Assembly: GCA_050998755.1 (NCBI GenBank)
Contig: JBPCPW010000099.1
Span: 1-64,000, forward strand
Length of the DNA stretch: 64,000 nt
Direction of reading: 5' to 3'
Source of the DNA: JAXDLW01 sp050998755
Lineage (GTDB): Bacteria > Chloroflexota > Dormibacteria > DASZGP01
In this document: piece by piece, positions 23,609-31,877 of the stretch
Position numbering within the stretch: the first letter of the stretch is position 1
Layout of the letters: every line of letters begins with the position of its first letter
Translations under genes and position numbers: made by a program
The notes under the pieces: model-generated
What the model saw: only the letters and a program-made list of their open reading frames with translations
What the model was told of the DNA's origin: nothing
Databases searched by the model: none

Positions 23609-25123
23609 ATGAGCCTCAGGGGACGCCTCTCCCTGCTCAGCGTGGGCGTCCTGCTGGCGCTCCTGGTGGTCAGCGGCATCACCTCGTACGTGGCGCTTGG
23701 CACCTACCAGCGGATCAACGAGGCGGGCGCGCTGGACCGCAGGTACGACGTCACGCTGCGTGAGTTCCGGGTGACGTCAGGGGCCCTGGGCCGCCCGGGC
23801 GTGCCGGGGTGCGTGGCCAGCCGCACCACCCGGACCCTGCTGGACGGGAGCCTGAACCCGGTCTTCGCCCAGTCCTGCGTGGCGCCGGCATTCGCCGGGC
23901 AGCAGGTGACCGCGGCGGTCGTGGGGTTGGACGGCGGCCTGCTCGCCTGCGCGGTCACCCAGTCAGCCCAGAACGAGTGCGTCGTCGGCACCTCCGACAT
24001 CCCCACGCTGCCCTCCGGCGACTACATCGCCGCCGCCGCGGGTCACCAGCGCCGCTACTACCTGGTGGGGTCGGGAAGCACTGAGAACCTCGTCGTGGTT
24101 CATCGCTTCCCGGCCGCCGGTCGCACCTTTGCCGTCATCCAGTTGAGCGAGTCGACGCAGACGCTGCAGCAGACTCAGCGATCCCTGCTGGTGGTGCTGG
24201 CGATCGTCAGCCTGGCCCTGATCCTGCTGGCGGCCGTCGTGACGCCGCTGCTGGTCTCCCGGGCCCTGCGCCCCCTGCGGCGTGTCACCGAAGCCTCCAG
24301 CGCCCTGGCGGCAGGGGACATGAACCGCCGCGTGGACGAGCCCGCGGTGCAGGATGAGGTCGGCCGGTTGTCGCGCGCCTTCAATGACATGGCTGCCGCC
24401 GTGCAGCGCGCTTTCCATATCCGCGAGGAGAGCGAGAGCGGGATGCGCGCGTTCGTCAGCGACGCCTCCCACGAGCTCCGCACGCCACTGACCACGCTGC
24501 AGGGTCAATTGGATGTCCTGGAACGAGGTGCTGCGGACGACCGCGACGCCAAGCAGACGTCGCTGCAGTCCATGCAGCGCGAGGTCAACCGGATGTCAGC
24601 CCTGGTCGAGGACCTGCTCACCTTGACCCGGCTCGAGAGCCCGGGGGCCGACCAGCGACGGGAACCCGTGGACATCGACGCCCTGGTCGCTGAGACCGTC
24701 GACGAGCAGTCGGTGCGCAACCCCGAACAGCGCGTGAATGTGGTCAGCGCGGGGGCCGGCTCGGCCCGCGTCCTCGGCGACCGTGAGCAACTGCGCCGGG
24801 TGATCCTGAACCTGGCCACCAACGCGCTCAAGTACGCGCCCGGAGGGTTGCACGAGTGGCGCACTGGCCTGACGGACGAGTCCCTGACCCTCAGCCTCAG
24901 GGACAGCGGGCCAGGGATCCCAGCCGAGGTCGCGCCGCGGATCTTCGACCGCTTCTACCGCGGCCCCGAGGAGAGCGGCCGGGCGCCCGGCTCAGGCCTG
25001 GGGTTGGCAATTGTGCGTTCCATCGTCGAGGCGCACGGGGGCAGCGTCAGCGTGGAAAGCAGCAACACGGGGACCGCGTTCGCCGTCAAGCTGCCCCGCG
25101 TCAGTGCCCCCGTACAACCCTGA
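23609..25123 (+). CDS. HAMP-domain sensor histidine kinase
   Basis: A 504-residue classical kinase. It has an N-terminal membrane span (SVGVLLALLVVSGITSYVAL), an extracytoplasmic sensor of about 150 residues with several cysteines, a second span near residues 192-216, and a HAMP region. The HisKA motif SDASHELRTPLTT holds H288, and the HATPase motifs are NLATNALKYAPGG, DSGPGIP and GSGLGLAIV. It is paired with the regulator just upstream. Its 3' end overlaps the convergent tusA gene by 23 bases. Confidence 0.92.
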   Translation: MSLRGRLSLLSVGVLLALLVVSGITSYVALGTYQRINEAGALDRRYDVTLREFRVTSGALGRPGVPGCVASRTTRTLLDGSLNPVFAQSCVAPAFAGQQVTAAVVGLDGGLLACAVTQSAQNECVVGTSDIPTLPSGDYIAAAAGHQRRYYLVGSGSTENLVVVHRFPAAGRTFAVIQLSESTQTLQQTQRSLLVVLAIVSLALILLAAVVTPLLVSRALRPLRRVTEASSALAAGDMNRRVDEPAVQDEVGRLSRAFNDMAAAVQRAFHIREESESGMRAFVSDASHELRTPLTTLQGQLDVLERGAADDRDAKQTSLQSMQREVNRMSALVEDLLTLTRLESPGADQRREPVDIDALVAETVDEQSVRNPEQRVNVVSAGAGSARVLGDREQLRRVILNLATNALKYAPGGLHEWRTGLTDESLTLSLRDSGPGIPAEVAPRIFDRFYRGPEESGRAPGSGLGLAIVRSIVEAHGGSVSVESSNTGTAFAVKLPRVSAPVQP

Positions 25124-25328
25124 TACGAACATGGTCCGCGGCGGCTGTGAGGACCTCAACCTGGTGACCATCCATCCGCAGAGACCTGGGCACCTGGTCC
25201 TCGGGTTCGCCATGGTCCAGCCACACCTCCAGCTCCTCCCCTGCCTCCATTCGATCCAGCTCCAGGCGGGTCTTGACGTAGTTGAGCGGACAGCTGGTGC
25301 CCCTGAGGTCGAGGGCGGCGGCGCTCAA
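25101..25328 (-). CDS. tusA: TusA-family sulfur carrier protein
   Basis: A 75-residue TusA/SirA-like protein with the conserved LDLRGTSCPLNYVKTRLEL, where the cysteine would carry persulfide sulfur. The remainder has the usual small two-layer fold pattern ending in VRIRVVRG. The TTG start overlaps the TGA stop of ccdA (TTGA), so the two are translationally coupled. Pairing with a thiol-transporting membrane protein suggests a role in sulfur or thiol trafficking rather than tRNA modification. Confidence 0.85.
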   Translation of the reverse strand: MSAAALDLRGTSCPLNYVKTRLELDRMEAGEELEVWLDHGEPEDQVPRSLRMDGHQVEVLTAAADHVRIRVVRGH

Positions 25329-26038
25329 CCCTGGGGTAGGTAGGGGGCGATCGGACTGAGCCAGCTGGCGATCTGGGCAAACTGCCCGGTGAAGATCAAC
25401 ACGCCGACGACGACCAGCATCGCGCCCGATGCCCCCTCAACCAGCCTGGCGCGCTTGTTGATGGCCCGGAGCAGGGGCCGCACCCGTTCCATCAAAAGCG
25501 CGACAGCGAAGAACGGGATCGCCAGCCCGGCGCAGTACAGGAGCATCAGCCCCACCCCCTGGAGGACGTCCTGGGCCACGGCGCGGGAGATGATGAACCC
25601 CAGGATCGGCCCCACGCACGGGGTCCATCCAAGACCGAAAGCAACGCCGATGATCAGCGCCGAAAGCGGGCGGCCACCGGGCAGGCGATGGGCCAGCTGA
25701 AAGCGGGCCTCGCGCATGAAGAAAGGGATCCGGAAGACCCCCAGGAATTGCAGTCCAAGGATGATCACCATCAGGGCCACCACCTGGGCGAACAGGTCCT
25801 TGGCGCCGAACGGCAGGTTGATCACCAGCACCTTGAAGACCCCGAACAGGGTCACAAAGGCTGCGGTGAAACCCACTACGAACAGCGCAGCGTTGCCCAG
25901 CAGGCCCGTACGGCCCCGCTCGCCTTCGACACCGGCGCCGCCGAGGTAGGCGACGTATCCAGGTACCAGCGCGATCACGCATGGCGACAGGAATGAGAGG
26001 ATGCCACCGGCGAAGGCGGTGGCCGCAATGAAGACCAC
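25325..26038 (-). CDS. ccdA: CcdA-type cytochrome c biogenesis/thiol transport membrane protein
   Basis: A 237-residue membrane protein of the DsbD/CcdA family, which passes reducing equivalents across the membrane to thiol-disulfide proteins. About six spans are visible. The two redox cysteines sit in SFLSPCVIALVPGYVAYLGG near the N-terminus and in GWTPCVGPILG in the middle. The GTG start at 26038 has TAGACT six bases upstream and no Shine-Dalgarno site. It is followed by tusA with a TTGA overlap. No thioredoxin-like partner or cytochrome assembly gene is next to it. Confidence 0.88.
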   Translation of the reverse strand: MVFIAATAFAGGILSFLSPCVIALVPGYVAYLGGAGVEGERGRTGLLGNAALFVVGFTAAFVTLFGVFKVLVINLPFGAKDLFAQVVALMVIILGLQFLGVFRIPFFMREARFQLAHRLPGGRPLSALIIGVAFGLGWTPCVGPILGFIISRAVAQDVLQGVGLMLLYCAGLAIPFFAVALLMERVRPLLRAINKRARLVEGASGAMLVVVGVLIFTGQFAQIASWLSPIAPYLPQG

Positions 26039-26044
26039 GGTCCG

Positions 26045-26050
26045 AGTCTA
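26045..26050 (-). promoter_or_regulatory. Putative -10 element of ccdA-tusA (TAGACT)
   Basis: Minus-strand TAGACT ends six bases before the GTG start of ccdA. The same hexamer lies before the peptidase gene at 52783. Confidence 0.45.
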
Positions 26051-26091
26051 GTTACCAACCGCGGCACTGCCGGCGGGAGGGGAGGATGGGT

Positions 26092-26571
26092 CTAGTCTGT
26101 GTCGACGCGGAAGATCGCTGAGACCTGCACCGGGGCGCCCTCAGGGAGCAGGTCGGTCTCGACCACCGAGCGACGGTGGCGCCCGCGCTCCCCGAAGGCC
26201 TGGTACAGCGCCTCTGAAGCGCCATCCGCGACGCGGCCGGGGCTGAGGAAGCCCTCGCTACACCGAACCAGGACGTTGAGCTGCTGCACGTGACGGACGC
26301 GGTCCAGGGAGCCCAGCTCCTCCTCGATCATCGCCAGGATGTTGTGGACGCACAGGCGCGCGCCCCGTGCGGCAGTGCGAACCGGGACCTCAGCATCAAC
26401 CATGCCCACATAGCGCAGCTCATCACCCCACCGGGGGATCACCGCCGGCGTGTAGAGCATTTCGCCCACCCGGCGCAGCTGGATTCGGTCCTCCTGGCGA
26501 ACCGGGGGTAGGAAGAGCGCCAGGTCCTCGGGACCCGTCGGAATGAGTGGTCGCTGCAGCATCTCTGCCAT
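26092..26571 (-). CDS. RidA/YjgF-like protein (second copy)
   Basis: A 159-residue divergent member of the RidA superfamily, related in layout to the protein at 9008-9496: both contain RWGDELRY or WGDEVRY followed by a long helix and a C-terminal strand with a conserved arginine (RRSVVETDLLP here). The ATG at 26571 was chosen because TACAGT ends ten bases upstream; longer reading upstream is not family-like. It stands alone. The 129 bases between it and the Asp-box gene hold nothing I can identify apart from this promoter-like site. Confidence 0.75.
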   Translation of the reverse strand: MAEMLQRPLIPTGPEDLALFLPPVRQEDRIQLRRVGEMLYTPAVIPRWGDELRYVGMVDAEVPVRTAARGARLCVHNILAMIEEELGSLDRVRHVQQLNVLVRCSEGFLSPGRVADGASEALYQAFGERGRHRRSVVETDLLPEGAPVQVSAIFRVDTD

Positions 26572-26700
26572 CGATCGCCTCACTGTAGGCGGCCGGGCGG
26601 TAAAGAGGCGACCCGCGCTGAGCAAATAGTTGTGAAGGAAAATCTACCCGGCCCCAACAGTCCAGCTGGAGCGCGCGCAGAGGAGTTGCTAATGGGCCAA

Positions 26701-28125
26701 CTACCCGCGCAGACGGGTGATGACGATGCTGCCGACGAGCAGCACCCCGAGGACAACGACAACCCCGACCGCCACCGGGAGTGGGATGTCACTGTGGGGT
26801 GGGCTGGTTGGAGCTCTGCTGGGCGAGGGACACGGCTGCGCGCCGGCGACGGACGAAGGCGAGGGTGCCGGCGCGTCGGAGGCCGCAGCACTGGGTGCTG
26901 GTGATGCCAACCGAGGCGATGGGCTGGCCACCCCAGGCCCGACGCACGGGGTGGGCGATGGCGTCGGAACGGTTGTCGTCGGAGCTGCCGAGGCGATCGG
27001 GATCGTGCCGCCCTTGCACGCCGGCTCGGGACAAACGCCATCCTCCGGCTTCGCCTGGGGGGTGGCCTGGGTATCGCTGAGCTCGAAGACAGGCGCCAGG
27101 GGCTTGTCGGGGTTCCACGCCGCCGCCAGGACGGTTGCGGGGTTGTCCCTCCCGACCGCGACCGCGGTGACTCCGTGCTCAGTCAGCCCGTTGATGATCT
27201 GGGTCCAGTTGCCTCCACGGTCGGTGCTGCGCCAGACGCCACCGTTGCCACCACCGCCTCCGTCGCTGCCCACGTAAAGGATCTGCGGGTCGCCCGGGCT
27301 GAGCGCCAGCGACCCGTATCCCTGGGGCGGGAGCCCGGACAGCTGGCCCCACGACTGGCCGCCGTCGTCGCTCTTGAATACGCCGGCGCTACCGGCGAGA
27401 AACAGCGGGCGCTGGAGGGCGCCGTTGGGCAGCGGGCCGACGGCCATCGAGCTGATCACCAGGTCGGCGGGGAGGCCCTGCTTGATCGGCGCCCAGTTGG
27501 CGCCCGCGTCCTTGGTGAGAACCACGCGCGATCCCGGGTTGTTGACGCCGTCAATCGAGGCGAGGATGGTCGGTGGCCCGGCGTAACGGGCGAAGGTCAT
27601 GGCGCTGATGTCGTAGCCGGCAAGCCCGGCCGCCTGCCATGTCCTGCCGCCATCGGCGCTCTTGTAGGCGCCATCCGATGTCCCGATCAGCAGTTGGTTA
27701 ACCCCCATGGCGATGGCCCGTACGTTGCGCGCGCCGGCCGTGGTCAGCCCGTCTACGCTGCCCTGCCAGGTTTTGCCTCCGTCGAGGCTTTTGAAGAACC
27801 CCTGCCCGGCGCTGCCGACGTACATCGGCGCGGGTCCGCTGGGACCCTGGGAGGGGTCGATGGTGATCCGCCAGAGCCGCGCGGGGAGGTTGCCCGCCGG
27901 CACCCAGGTCTTGCCATCGTCGGTTCGCTGCAGACCCGAACCCATCGTCGCCGCCCAGACATGTGCCGGTGTGTTGGGATCCTGGGCCAGGCTGAAGGTG
28001 GCGTTGCCCAGCGGAAGCGTCCCGTAGGCTGACCATTGGAGGTCCGCCGCGATTACCGGGACTGCAGCGGCGACGAGCAGAACGGCGGACGCGACGGCAA
28101 GCAAAACGCGTTGCAACACAGCCAT
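26701..28125 (-). CDS. Exported Asp-box (BNR/YCF48-like) propeller protein with C-terminal membrane anchor
   Basis: A 474-residue exported protein. MAVLQRVLLAVASAVLLVAA is a signal peptide. Six Asp-box type repeats follow (TDDGKTW, SLDGGKTW, SADGGRTW, TKDAGANW, SDDGGQSW, STDRGGNW), predicting a beta-propeller like sialidase or YCF48-type proteins. A long Pro/Ser/Ala-rich, low-complexity stalk comes next and then a single membrane span (VAVGVVVVLGVLLVGSIV). It is probably a surface-displayed binding or assembly protein; there is no sign of sialidase catalytic residues. TATACT ends eight bases before the ATG. Confidence 0.78.
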   Translation of the reverse strand: MAVLQRVLLAVASAVLLVAAAVPVIAADLQWSAYGTLPLGNATFSLAQDPNTPAHVWAATMGSGLQRTDDGKTWVPAGNLPARLWRITIDPSQGPSGPAPMYVGSAGQGFFKSLDGGKTWQGSVDGLTTAGARNVRAIAMGVNQLLIGTSDGAYKSADGGRTWQAAGLAGYDISAMTFARYAGPPTILASIDGVNNPGSRVVLTKDAGANWAPIKQGLPADLVISSMAVGPLPNGALQRPLFLAGSAGVFKSDDGGQSWGQLSGLPPQGYGSLALSPGDPQILYVGSDGGGGGNGGVWRSTDRGGNWTQIINGLTEHGVTAVAVGRDNPATVLAAAWNPDKPLAPVFELSDTQATPQAKPEDGVCPEPACKGGTIPIASAAPTTTVPTPSPTPCVGPGVASPSPRLASPAPSAAASDAPAPSPSSVAGAQPCPSPSRAPTSPPHSDIPLPVAVGVVVVLGVLLVGSIVITRLRG

Positions 28126-28133
28126 CCCGCCCG

Positions 28134-28139
28134 AGTATA
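28134..28139 (-). promoter_or_regulatory. Putative -10 element of Asp-box gene (TATACT)
   Basis: Minus-strand TATACT, a near-consensus -10, ends eight bases before the ATG at 28125. It is divergent from the CATAAT element of the gene at 28201. Confidence 0.5.
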
Positions 28140-28187
28140 GGTGGGCATTCCGGCCCCTCCACGCCCTCTGGGGGCGCCGCGGGAATA

Positions 28188-28193
28188 CATAAT
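28188..28193 (+). promoter_or_regulatory. Putative -10 element of membrane gene (CATAAT)
   Basis: CATAAT ends seven bases before the GTG at 28201. This supports that GTG as the start rather than the upstream GTG at 28141. Confidence 0.45.
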
Positions 28194-28200
28194 CTGTGCC

Positions 28201-29376
28201 GTGCGCCGCCGACTGCTGAGCTTCCTGGAACAACCCGAACTGGCGGACGAGGGCATCCTGCGGCTGTTCGCCGGGCTCCTGATGGCTGCCGCCGGGTTGT
28301 TCTTCTTCCGGTTCCAGGCCGTTCCCGTCCTCGTCGCCTGCGTGGTCGGCGGCGGGCTGGTCATCTCTGGCCTGTGGGCCGGGTTCCATCGCCTCGGCGT
28401 GCGCCAGGTCGGCGCCTACATTCCCGGGACGGCACGAGGCATGGCGGTGGCCATCCTCGCCTTCTGTCTGATGCCGCCAGGGATCCCGCCGCTCCTCGCC
28501 GGGCTTCTTGCCGCGTTCGCGGTCGGGGTCGAGGCGGTGCAGCGAAGGGCGCTTGTTCCGCTGGCGTTGAGTGGCGTCACCGCCGCGTGGCTCCTGGCCT
28601 GGATCTGGCAGGCGCGCACGGGCTCGACGTTCATCGCCCCCTTCGATTTCCACCCGCTTGATGAACCTGTGACCCTGTGGGTCAAGTTCCAGACGGCCAT
28701 CGACCCGGTGCGGACATATGCCGGGCAGGTGGCCGGCCCCCTCGGCGCCACCTCGGTGGGGCTGGTGGCCATCGCCACGGTGCTCGTCTCCTATGCCCGA
28801 GGCGTTTCGTGGTACTTGGTCCTGTCCTTCTACCTCCCCGTCCTGCTGGTGGCACTGGTCGGGCACCTGCCGCTCAACGTCTATCTCCTCAATGCGCCGG
28901 CGTTGGCATTCGTCGGGCTGGTGGCCGCCGATCCCCGCCACCTCCCGCGCACGGTGGCATGGCGGCTGATCACGGGGTTTGTCGGTGGGGCGGTGGCCAG
29001 CACCCTACTCCTCGCCGGGTCGGGCTACCAGGCGTTTGGGGTCGGGGTGGCGGCTTCAACCCTCCTGGTGACAGTGTTCCAGTTCTTCGGAATGGCAGGG
29101 TCCCCGGGGGTCCTGGAGCTACGCCAACAGGAGCCCCAGGGGGAGGCCGAGCCCGCACCGGATCCGGTACGGCGCCCCCGGACGACGGGACGTCGGTCAC
29201 CCGCCCAGCTGGCGGCGCTGGCAGCGTTCATGCCGGTGGGACTGGCGATGGTCTCCCGCGACAGGAGCCTCGAACGCTCCCAGCGCTCGGCGCTGGTGGT
29301 GATGGGTATCGCGCTGTATGCGCTCTCCCTGGCGGCCTCGCTGACCTGGCTCTGGCTCCTGCGCCTGCCTCGATAG
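28201..29376 (+). CDS. Polytopic membrane protein, weakly RnfD/NqrB-like
   Basis: A 391-residue integral membrane protein with about ten hydrophobic segments. The stretch GPLGATSVGLVAIATVL and the later ADPRHLPRT...RLITG followed by two more spans recall the layout of RnfD/NqrB electron-transport subunits. The flavin-attachment threonine motif of that family is not evident and no other Rnf genes are nearby, so I treat the resemblance as tentative. It is convergent with the MarP-like protease gene. The start was chosen at GTG 28201 because the CATAAT element lies just upstream. Confidence 0.6.
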   Translation: MRRRLLSFLEQPELADEGILRLFAGLLMAAAGLFFFRFQAVPVLVACVVGGGLVISGLWAGFHRLGVRQVGAYIPGTARGMAVAILAFCLMPPGIPPLLAGLLAAFAVGVEAVQRRALVPLALSGVTAAWLLAWIWQARTGSTFIAPFDFHPLDEPVTLWVKFQTAIDPVRTYAGQVAGPLGATSVGLVAIATVLVSYARGVSWYLVLSFYLPVLLVALVGHLPLNVYLLNAPALAFVGLVAADPRHLPRTVAWRLITGFVGGAVASTLLLAGSGYQAFGVGVAASTLLVTVFQFFGMAGSPGVLELRQQEPQGEAEPAPDPVRRPRTTGRRSPAQLAALAAFMPVGLAMVSRDRSLERSQRSALVVMGIALYALSLAASLTWLWLLRLPR

Positions 29377-29385
29377 CCATCCCCA

Positions 29386-30558
29386 CTAAGAGGCGCAGTT
29401 GCCGGTGCCGACCTCATTGGTGCGGCCGACGCCGGAACTGATGTCGGGGGCGATCTCGGCGTCGGTCAGCGCGTAGCCCTCGGTCGCATCGCTGGTGGAG
29501 TTGGCGAACACCAACCCGATGGCGCGACCCTGAGCGTCGACCAGCGGGCCGCCGGAGTTGCCGGGATGGATGTCCGCCGTCAGGACATAGATCTGGCGGG
29601 CCACCTGGGCGTCACCGTAGATGTCGCGGCCGTCGGCGGTGACCTGGGCGCGGACGGCCGCCGCTCCGACCGTCTCGCTGCCGCCGCCGGGGTACCCGAT
29701 GGTCGCGCCGGTTGTCCCGCGGGTGGCGTCGGCCTGGGCCAGCGGTGCCAGCCGCAGGCCGGGGACCAGGATGATCGAAACGTCGCGCTCGGGGTCGAAC
29801 AGGACGACGGTGGCGGCAAGCCGCCTGCCGTCAGGGGTGAGGACGCTGGTGCGGCTGGTCCCCGCCACCACGTGGGCGTTGCTGACGAGGTAGTTGTTGG
29901 CCACCGGGAAGGCGCTGCCGAACACCTCCCCGCCACACCCGAAGCTGCGCACCTTGACCGTCTGGCGGGCGGCGGCGGTGACCGCGGCGTTATCCGCAAT
30001 CGTGGGGTCGAGCCTGACCGGTCCCGGGAGATCGGGGTTGGCGATGGCATCAAAAACACGCGGGTAGGGAACCCCGGCAATGATCTGCTCGACGCCGTTG
30101 AGGAACCCGGGCGGCCGGGGAAAAGCGGCGTCGATGGTGCGCAGGATCGCCGAACTCTCGATCGCGGTCGAGAGCGGCGGAAGGGGACCGCGTACAAATA
30201 TCAGACCCAAAAACCAGGCGCTGGCAAGAACGGTGAAGATCGAGAAGGCCGCGCCGGCAACCGAGTCGAGGCGTTCCCGGCCGCGAACCCGCAGCAGCCG
30301 CACCCGTATCGGCTCTCCGGCGGCGTACCCGATGCTGCTGCCCACCAGGGCAGCCAGGAACAGGATCAGCAGCGCGACATATGGCCCGTTGCTGCCGATG
30401 GTGAAGCTGTGCTCGACTGGCGGGGCGATTAGCGCGCCAATCGCCAGGCCGATCACCAGCCCGATATAGGACAGCGAGGAAAGAGAGAAGCCGCGCCGGT
30501 AGCCATTGCCGAGGGCGATGACGATGGTGATGACGATGACCAGGTCGACGAGGTTCAC
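29386..30558 (-). CDS. MarP-like membrane serine protease (CvpA domain plus trypsin-like domain)
   Basis: A 390-residue protein with a CvpA-like N-terminal region of about four membrane spans (residues 1-125), followed by an extracytoplasmic chymotrypsin-fold protease. The catalytic triad is visible as H229 (VSNAHVVAG), D259 (DPERDVSII) and S335 (HPGNSGGPLVD). Two cysteines (C208 and near the C-terminus) could form a disulfide, as in mycobacterial MarP, a periplasmic protease needed for acid and oxidative stress resistance. The GTG start lies nine bases after the purA stop, so the genes are probably co-transcribed. Confidence 0.88.
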   Translation of the reverse strand: MNLVDLVIVITIVIALGNGYRRGFSLSSLSYIGLVIGLAIGALIAPPVEHSFTIGSNGPYVALLILFLAALVGSSIGYAAGEPIRVRLLRVRGRERLDSVAGAAFSIFTVLASAWFLGLIFVRGPLPPLSTAIESSAILRTIDAAFPRPPGFLNGVEQIIAGVPYPRVFDAIANPDLPGPVRLDPTIADNAAVTAAARQTVKVRSFGCGGEVFGSAFPVANNYLVSNAHVVAGTSRTSVLTPDGRRLAATVVLFDPERDVSIILVPGLRLAPLAQADATRGTTGATIGYPGGGSETVGAAAVRAQVTADGRDIYGDAQVARQIYVLTADIHPGNSGGPLVDAQGRAIGLVFANSTSDATEGYALTDAEIAPDISSGVGRTNEVGTGNCAS

Positions 30559-30567
30559 GGTCCTAGA

Positions 30568-31854
30568 TCAGAAGGGCAGCTTTCGGAACACGGTCTGCTC
30601 CCGGCTGGGACCGATGCTGATGATGTCCACGGGCGCCCCGATGATCTCGGCGATGCGCTCGATGTAAGCCTGACAGTTGGGCGGGAAGTCCTCCCAACGC
30701 TTGACATGCGCGATGGAGCAGTTCCAACCGGGCAGCTCCTCGTACACCGGCTCGCAATGCTTGAGGTGGCTGATGTTGCTCACCGGGTAGGACAGGTACT
30801 GGCCCCGGTGGAAGTACCCGGTCGCCACCTTGATCGTCTCGTACTCACTGAGAACGTCGAGCTTGGTCAGGGCCACCGAGTCGATCCCGTTGAGCTTCGC
30901 CGCGTAGCGTGCGACCGCGCCGTCGAACCAGCCGACGCGGCGGGCACGCCCGGTGGTGGTGCCAAATTCCGCCCCCTGCTCGCGCAGCAGTTCGCCCTCC
31001 GGACCGTCCAGCTCGGTGGGCATCGGGCCGTAACCGACGCGGGTGGTGTAGGCCTTGAACACGCCCATGGTGATGTCGACCTCGCGGGGCGGGATGCCGC
31101 TGCCGGTCAGCGCTCCGCCGGCCGTGGGCCACGACGACGTCACGTAGGGATAGGTTCCGAAGTCGATATCCAGCAACGCCCCCTGGGCGCCCTCCAGCAG
31201 GACGTTTTTGTCCTCTGCCAGGGCGTCCTGCACCAGCGGGAAGATGTCGCAGATATACGGCTCCAGGATCTTCCCGTAGCCCAGCATCTCCTCCAGGACC
31301 TGCTGCTCGTCGAACTCCGGGCTGTGGTAGAGCTCCCGCAGGACATCGTTCTTGAGGCGCATCACGAACTTGAGCTTCTTCTCCATGAAGCGCGGCTTGG
31401 TCAGGTCGCCGATGCGGAAGCCGATGCGCCGGATCTTGTCCTGGTATGCGGGACCGATGCCACGGTACGTGGTGCCCAGGCGATCGTCGCCGCGCTGCTC
31501 CTCCTCGAGGCGGTCGATCACCGGGTGGTACGGCATGATCATGTGCGCCCGGTCGGATATGACCAGGTGCTCCCGGGTGGCGATCCCGCCGCGCTCAAGC
31601 TCCTGGATCTCATCGATCAGGACCTTGGGGTCCAGCACGGTCCCGTTACCGATGACGCAGCGGCAATCGGGGAAGAGGATGCCCGACGGGATCAGGTGGA
31701 ATTTGTGCGTGACGCCGTTCTCCACCACGGTGTGCCCCGCGTTGTTGCCGCCCTGGGAGCGGATGACCATGTCCGTCCGCGACGCCAGGATGTCGATGAC
31801 CTTGCCCTTGCCCTCGTCACCCCATTGGCCGCCGACCAGGATGGTCACCGGCAT
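30568..31854 (-). CDS. purA: Adenylosuccinate synthetase
   Basis: GTP-dependent synthesis of adenylosuccinate from IMP and aspartate, the first committed step to AMP. The 428-residue protein is full length: ILVGGQWGDEGKGK at the N-terminus holds the catalytic Asp and GTP loop, GGNNAGHTV follows, then the IMP-binding region around GTTYRGIGPAYQDK and the C-terminal GPSREQTV. It starts 23 bases after the dnaB stop and is followed closely by the MarP-like gene, within a minus-strand run that begins at rplI. Confidence 0.95.
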   Translation of the reverse strand: MPVTILVGGQWGDEGKGKVIDILASRTDMVIRSQGGNNAGHTVVENGVTHKFHLIPSGILFPDCRCVIGNGTVLDPKVLIDEIQELERGGIATREHLVISDRAHMIMPYHPVIDRLEEEQRGDDRLGTTYRGIGPAYQDKIRRIGFRIGDLTKPRFMEKKLKFVMRLKNDVLRELYHSPEFDEQQVLEEMLGYGKILEPYICDIFPLVQDALAEDKNVLLEGAQGALLDIDFGTYPYVTSSWPTAGGALTGSGIPPREVDITMGVFKAYTTRVGYGPMPTELDGPEGELLREQGAEFGTTTGRARRVGWFDGAVARYAAKLNGIDSVALTKLDVLSEYETIKVATGYFHRGQYLSYPVSNISHLKHCEPVYEELPGWNCSIAHVKRWEDFPPNCQAYIERIAEIIGAPVDIISIGPSREQTVFRKLPF

Positions 31855-31877
31855 CAGTCGACCGCCTCGGGAACCAC

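Noticed and set aside
28126..28941. N-terminal extension of the Asp-box protein to 28941
   Set aside because: It would run antisense through the membrane protein gene at 28201 and place the signal peptide in the middle; TATACT supports ATG 28125.
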